From positions 744,001 through 808,000 of the forward strand of contig NC_016025.1 in NCBI RefSeq assembly GCF_000226295.1: a stretch of DNA of 64,000 bases, read 5' to 3'. The notes below the pieces were generated by a model. The model saw only the letters and a list, made by a program, of their open reading frames with translations. It was not told the DNA's origin and made no database searches. Position 1 is the stretch's first letter; each line of letters begins with the position of its first letter. This DNA comes from Chloracidobacterium thermophilum B (GTDB taxonomy: Bacteria; Acidobacteriota; Blastocatellia; Chloracidobacteriales; Chloracidobacteriaceae). Of this stretch, positions 60,910 to 64,000 are shown one piece after another. The translations under genes were made by a program, and so were the position numbers.

Positions 60910-62151
60910 TCAGGCTTCGTTGACGACGTACAGGTGAAAGCCGCCGTAAATGGCGCAGCGATCCTGAGTGAACAGCTCGGCCGAACGTTCCCGTTCGTAG
61001 CGCACGCGCGCCCGCAGCTCCGGCGGAAGCGCCTGTTCCACCGGCGAAGTTTCCGGGGCCGTACGGAAGATGACCCGCGAACCGGCCGGGGCAACCCGCA
61101 GCACTTCGCGCCACAGGGCGGCAATTTCCTCGTCTTTCATCCAGTCCTGGGCATCGAGAAACACAAACCGGTCGTAAGCCCCGGCCGGCTGCCGGCGCAG
61201 GTGGTCCGTCAGCGAAGTCACCTCGGTCGTGACCCGCGCAATGTTGGCGCGCAGCGTCCCAAAGTGTTCGGCTCTGAGGTATTCGGGAATCGCCCGGCGG
61301 TGTGCGGTATCGTAGCGCCGTGCCAGCGCCTGCCAGGCAAAGTAGTTTTCCTCGATGGGAAAATCGCAGATGAAGCGCCGGACGCGCCGGCGGTACATCG
61401 CCAGAATGTTCTCCGGCGTTTCGCGGCGCATGGCTTCGTACTGCCGGGGTGGAATCCCCAAGCCAAAGACAATGAAGGGCAGCTTGGAGAGCAGGCGTAC
61501 CAGCCAGTGGTCGAAATAACGCCCAATAGTGGCATCAAAGACGCGGGCGCGTTCGTCCGGGTCGGTGATGTGCACCATGCGGTCCGGGTAAATGCCCATC
61601 AGGTGGGCAAGTTTTTCAAGGAAGCGCAGATAGAAGCCGTTGCGGGCGTGGTTGTACAGATTGTCGGCGAAAAAGTGGATGCGCCGCTTGCCGAACATCG
61701 TCAGCCCTTCCCAGAAATCCCGCGTGGCCCCGTCCAGGTGCGCACTCAGATAGGTGTCGTATGCCCTGACGTTGCGTGGGTCATTGGCTTCCCCAAACAT
61801 GCGGAAGAACGTCTCGTGGTCGGGCAGATGGCGCACGGCTGCCAGCTTCAACCGCAGCAGTGCCAGGTGGTAGCGGTTCAGATCAATCGCCGTTATCTGT
61901 GCCGGACCGTGAATCAGGTAGTTGAGAACGTTACAGCCGCCGGAAGAAATCGTCAGGATGCGGCTTTCGGGCCTGAGTTCCAGCGCCGCCAGGTCAACCC
62001 GTGGGTCTTCCCAGATTTGGTTATAGACGAACGCATCGAAGTACGCCGTAAAAAGCCGTTCCAGCAGGCCCTGCTTTGAGGTGATGGGGCTTTGGTGAAC
62101 GGCGGCGCGCAGCAGTTGGGCCGTATCGGTTGCCACGAATGAATGCCTCAC
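60910..62151 (-). CDS. btaA: BtaA: SAM:diacylglycerol 3-amino-3-carboxypropyltransferase
   Basis: A 413-residue DUF3419-family protein. It transfers the aminocarboxypropyl group of SAM to diacylglycerol, making diacylglycerylhomoserine, the first step of betaine-lipid synthesis. Family marks: VYNQIWEDPRVDLAALEL, ILTISSGGCNVLNYLI (the SAM-binding glycine motif), ITAIDLNRYHLALLRLKLAA and the C-terminal FVFLDAQDWM and VIFRTAPETSP. It begins with a GTG at 62151 (or a later GTG at 62136), 20 bases after btaB on the same strand. Confidence 0.9.
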   Translation of the reverse strand: MRHSFVATDTAQLLRAAVHQSPITSKQGLLERLFTAYFDAFVYNQIWEDPRVDLAALELRPESRILTISSGGCNVLNYLIHGPAQITAIDLNRYHLALLRLKLAAVRHLPDHETFFRMFGEANDPRNVRAYDTYLSAHLDGATRDFWEGLTMFGKRRIHFFADNLYNHARNGFYLRFLEKLAHLMGIYPDRMVHITDPDERARVFDATIGRYFDHWLVRLLSKLPFIVFGLGIPPRQYEAMRRETPENILAMYRRRVRRFICDFPIEENYFAWQALARRYDTAHRRAIPEYLRAEHFGTLRANIARVTTEVTSLTDHLRRQPAGAYDRFVFLDAQDWMKDEEIAALWREVLRVAPAGSRVIFRTAPETSPVEQALPPELRARVRYERERSAELFTQDRCAIYGGFHLYVVNEA

Positions 62152-62171
62152 AAGGGGAGTCGTTTTCAGGA

Positions 62172-62846
62172 TCAGGAAACCGCCCCGGCAGCGCCGGGAA
62201 CGGCCGTCTCAAAGAGCGCAATGAAAGCGTAGCGTCCGCCGACGGATTCGACGGTGAGTTTTCCCTCGCCCCGGTCGCGGCGGGCCGCCAGCACATCGAG
62301 AATTTCGGGGCGTGGCGTCACATCGAAGCGCCGTACCCACGCCGTCAGGATTTTTTCAAACCACATTGGCAATTCTTTCTGGTCCCAGAAATCCACCACG
62401 GCCAGACAGCCGCCCGGACGGACGCTGGCCAACGCCGTTGCCAGCGCCGCCTGCCAGTCGGGAATCATCGAGAGCGAATAGGAAAAAAAGGCGACATCAA
62501 ACGGCACTTCAAGACCAAACAATCGGTGGTGGTCCGGCGCTTCGGCCGCGGCCAGCGCCACGGTGACGTTTTCCACGCGACGGCGACGGATGTTGGCACG
62601 CGCCGAGCGCAGCATTTCGTTCGAGATGTCAATGCCGTAGAACTGCGCCTGGGGATGCCGACCGGCCAGAATCACCAGATTGCGCGCTGTGCCGCAGCCG
62701 ATTTCAAGGACGCGGGCGGCCGGGCGCACCGGCAGCCGGGCCAGCAGCCGATCGCGTCCAAACAGGAAGTATTTGCGGGACAGATCGTAGATGTATCGCT
62801 GCCGCCGATACATCGCATCCATTTTCGCGGCGTGGGGGTTCGTCAT
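62172..62846 (-). CDS. btaB: BtaB: diacylglycerylhomoserine N-methyltransferase
   Basis: About 224 residues from the ATG at 62846 (MTNPHAAKMDAMYRRQRYIYD), where BtaB similarity begins; a longer ATG start at 63011 exists. SAM motifs: VLEIGCGTARNLVIL, FYGIDISNEML and VRPGGCLAVVDFWDQ. MYRRQRYIYDLSRKYFLFGRDRLL is the diagnostic N-terminus of the family that methylates diacylglycerylhomoserine three times to the betaine lipid DGTS. Directly followed by btaA, so the operon covers the whole head-group pathway. A related product such as DGTA cannot be excluded. Confidence 0.87.
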   Translation of the reverse strand: MTNPHAAKMDAMYRRQRYIYDLSRKYFLFGRDRLLARLPVRPAARVLEIGCGTARNLVILAGRHPQAQFYGIDISNEMLRSARANIRRRRVENVTVALAAAEAPDHHRLFGLEVPFDVAFFSYSLSMIPDWQAALATALASVRPGGCLAVVDFWDQKELPMWFEKILTAWVRRFDVTPRPEILDVLAARRDRGEGKLTVESVGGRYAFIALFETAVPGAAGAVS

Positions 62847-63061
62847 CGGGTTTACGAGTGTGGCGCGAAACTGTGGCGACCGGGCCAGGTTGAAGCTGGC
62901 GTAACTTAGTCGGCCGGACGCGGTTCCGTCAATTGACCGCCAAACGTCGGCCGCAACGGTCAGCCCCCCCTTGTTTTTCGCCAGCCCGTGATACTGTTTC
63001 CGGACAAACATCGCGTCATGAGGTACAAACCACTTCCCCCTGGAAAGGCAGGCTTATCCCT

Positions 63062-63906
63062 ATGTCGGTTGCAAAAGTCTCTATCAAAGCCGGTTTCTTC
63101 ATCGCGGCGGCCCTGTCTGCTGGTGGGTTCCTGTTGGCGCAGTCCGGGCCGGGGGGGGCGATGATCAAGTCCGCGATGCCTTCATCCGCACGCGCCCAAC
63201 GTCAGTCAAGCAGGCACGCCCGGTTGTGGCCCGCAACAAATCACCGAAACAGCGCCCAACCAATCCCGCCAGCCTGGAGCCACTCGGCCTGGGTTACACG
63301 CTCTATGCCAGGAATCCGCAGGGACGCCCGGAGCGGGTTGATCCCGGGCGGGTTTTCAACACGGGCGATGAAATCCGCTTCGTGGTGGAAGCCAACCAGG
63401 ATGCTTACCTCTACGTTTTCAACGCTGATTCCAGGGGCGCACTGCGGATGATTTATCCGCACGCGCGCCTGCAAAACGGCGACAACTTCATCCAGGCGCA
63501 CGTGCCTTACCAGATTCCCTCAGCCAAGGAACCTGACCCCGAAGCCCAGTGGTTTGCCTTTCTGACACCGGGTGAAGTACGCGAAAAAATCTTCTTCGTG
63601 CTATCGCGGTCACCACTGCCGGATGTGCCAACCAATGAACGGCTCATCCAGGCCGTACGTCAGTCCGGGCAGGAAGTCTGGACGCCTCCGGGCAACGTCT
63701 GGGCACGAGTCGAGACAGCCATGGAACAGCCGGTCAAGCGCACGATTGTGCGGCAGGAACTGGGACGCCTCCAGTCTCCCGACGAGGCGCTGGCGATCAC
63801 CCGCGAAATCGGCCTGCGCCCCAATGTGGCAGCCCCATCGGTCATCCATCTGAGTGAGTCGGCGGCGGATGCCCTGGTCGTGGGACTTGAACTCGTCAAA
63901 CAGTGA
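63062..63906 (+). CDS. DUF4384 exported protein, frame broken at a G8 tract
   Basis: The ATG at 63062 starts a signal peptide (SIKAGFFIAAALSAGGFLLAQ). After SGP the frame enters a run of eight G (63151-63158) and continues into unrelated sequence. In another frame, directly after the run, GGGDDQVRDAFIRTRPTS leads into a complete DUF4384-type domain (LGYTLYARN ... VFNTGDEIRFVVEANQDAYLYVF ... WFAFLTPGEVREKIFFVLS) to the stop at 63906. Nine G would join both parts into one protein of about 280 residues. A sequencing error, a pseudogene or phase variation are all possible. The domain's function is unknown. Confidence 0.75.
63151..63158 (+). repeat. Homopolymer tract of eight G
   Basis: The tract lies about 30 codons into the DUF4384 gene, at the junction where the reading frame changes. 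Adding one G restores a single continuous frame; removing one leads to a stop two codons later. Confidence 0.85.
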
Positions 63907-64000
63907 ATGCACGTGAAGGGTGCTGGCAGAGGGTGAAAGCCACGGTGAACCCACGCCGACGTGTGACCTGACCGGCAGGTTTGTATGGGGGACATCACGC

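Noticed and set aside
60439-62079. 546-codon plus-strand frame over the TOPRIM gene and btaA
   Set aside because: It overlaps two well-supported genes and shows no family motif.
1-64000. tRNA, rRNA and phototrophy genes
   Set aside because: I looked for cloverleaf-like GC stems with TTCGA loops and for reaction-centre or chlorophyll genes and found none that I could support.

Overview
The window looks like a chromosomal segment of a thermophilic or moderately thermophilic acidobacterium, most likely Chloracidobacterium or a close relative in Blastocatellia. This is inferred from high G+C, a mixture of typical acidobacterial families (VWFA-related, DUF4384, Vps10/BNR-repeat, TIG/VCBS proteins), a menaquinone futalosine-pathway gene, and two lipid loci (a Tes-like radical SAM enzyme and BtaA/BtaB) that fit the unusual lipids I recall being reported for Chloracidobacterium (iso-diabolic acid and a betaine lipid). 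No rRNA, tRNA or CRISPR array was found.

Layout. 0-10 kb: mqnC-mscS operon (minus), an FAD disulfide oxidoreductase, a translationally coupled Tes-like radical SAM enzyme plus methyltransferase, a second methyltransferase, clpS with a small Cys-containing membrane protein, and an ABC1/UbiB-family kinase. 10-18 kb: two secreted TIG-repeat/VCBS proteins whose last 1.7 kb are almost identical and collinear; the larger carries a 240-bp in-frame tandem array. 18-32 kb: a Ser/Thr kinase with an N-terminal zinc ribbon, a histone H1-like protein, a VWFA protein, a GT9 glycosyltransferase, malate dehydrogenase, a hydroxyisobutyryl-CoA hydrolase-like protein, RibA, a large BNR-repeat protein, a LolA-like protein, a VOC protein and a coupled trio (small membrane protein, degenerate tyrosine recombinase, CtaA).

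32.9-40.3 kb (minus strand) is the most interesting block: PqqD-like protein, radical SAM/SPASM enzyme, a 66-residue Cys-containing precursor-like peptide, HprK-related kinase, an S26 peptidase of the His (SipW/Sec11) type and a gingipain-family C25 peptidase. Several of these genes overlap by four bases. It reads as a ribosomally made, post-translationally modified peptide (RiPP) system with kinase and protease tailoring. A divergent secreted kelch/VCBS protein lies next to it.

44-64 kb: VOC plus S9 peptidase plus alpha/beta hydrolase, an isolated FliI/SctN-type ATPase, a POT peptide transporter, an IS200/IS605-type tnpB-only element whose 3' end is replaced by heptad repeats, another hydrolase, acetyl-CoA synthetase followed by a DsbD-like protein, an AAA ATPase/TOPRIM-like pair with the look of a defence module, btaB-btaA for betaine lipid synthesis, and a DUF4384 protein whose frame is broken at a run of eight G.

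All function calls come from reading motifs by eye; no database search was run. Long antisense reading frames are common here because of the base composition and were left out.
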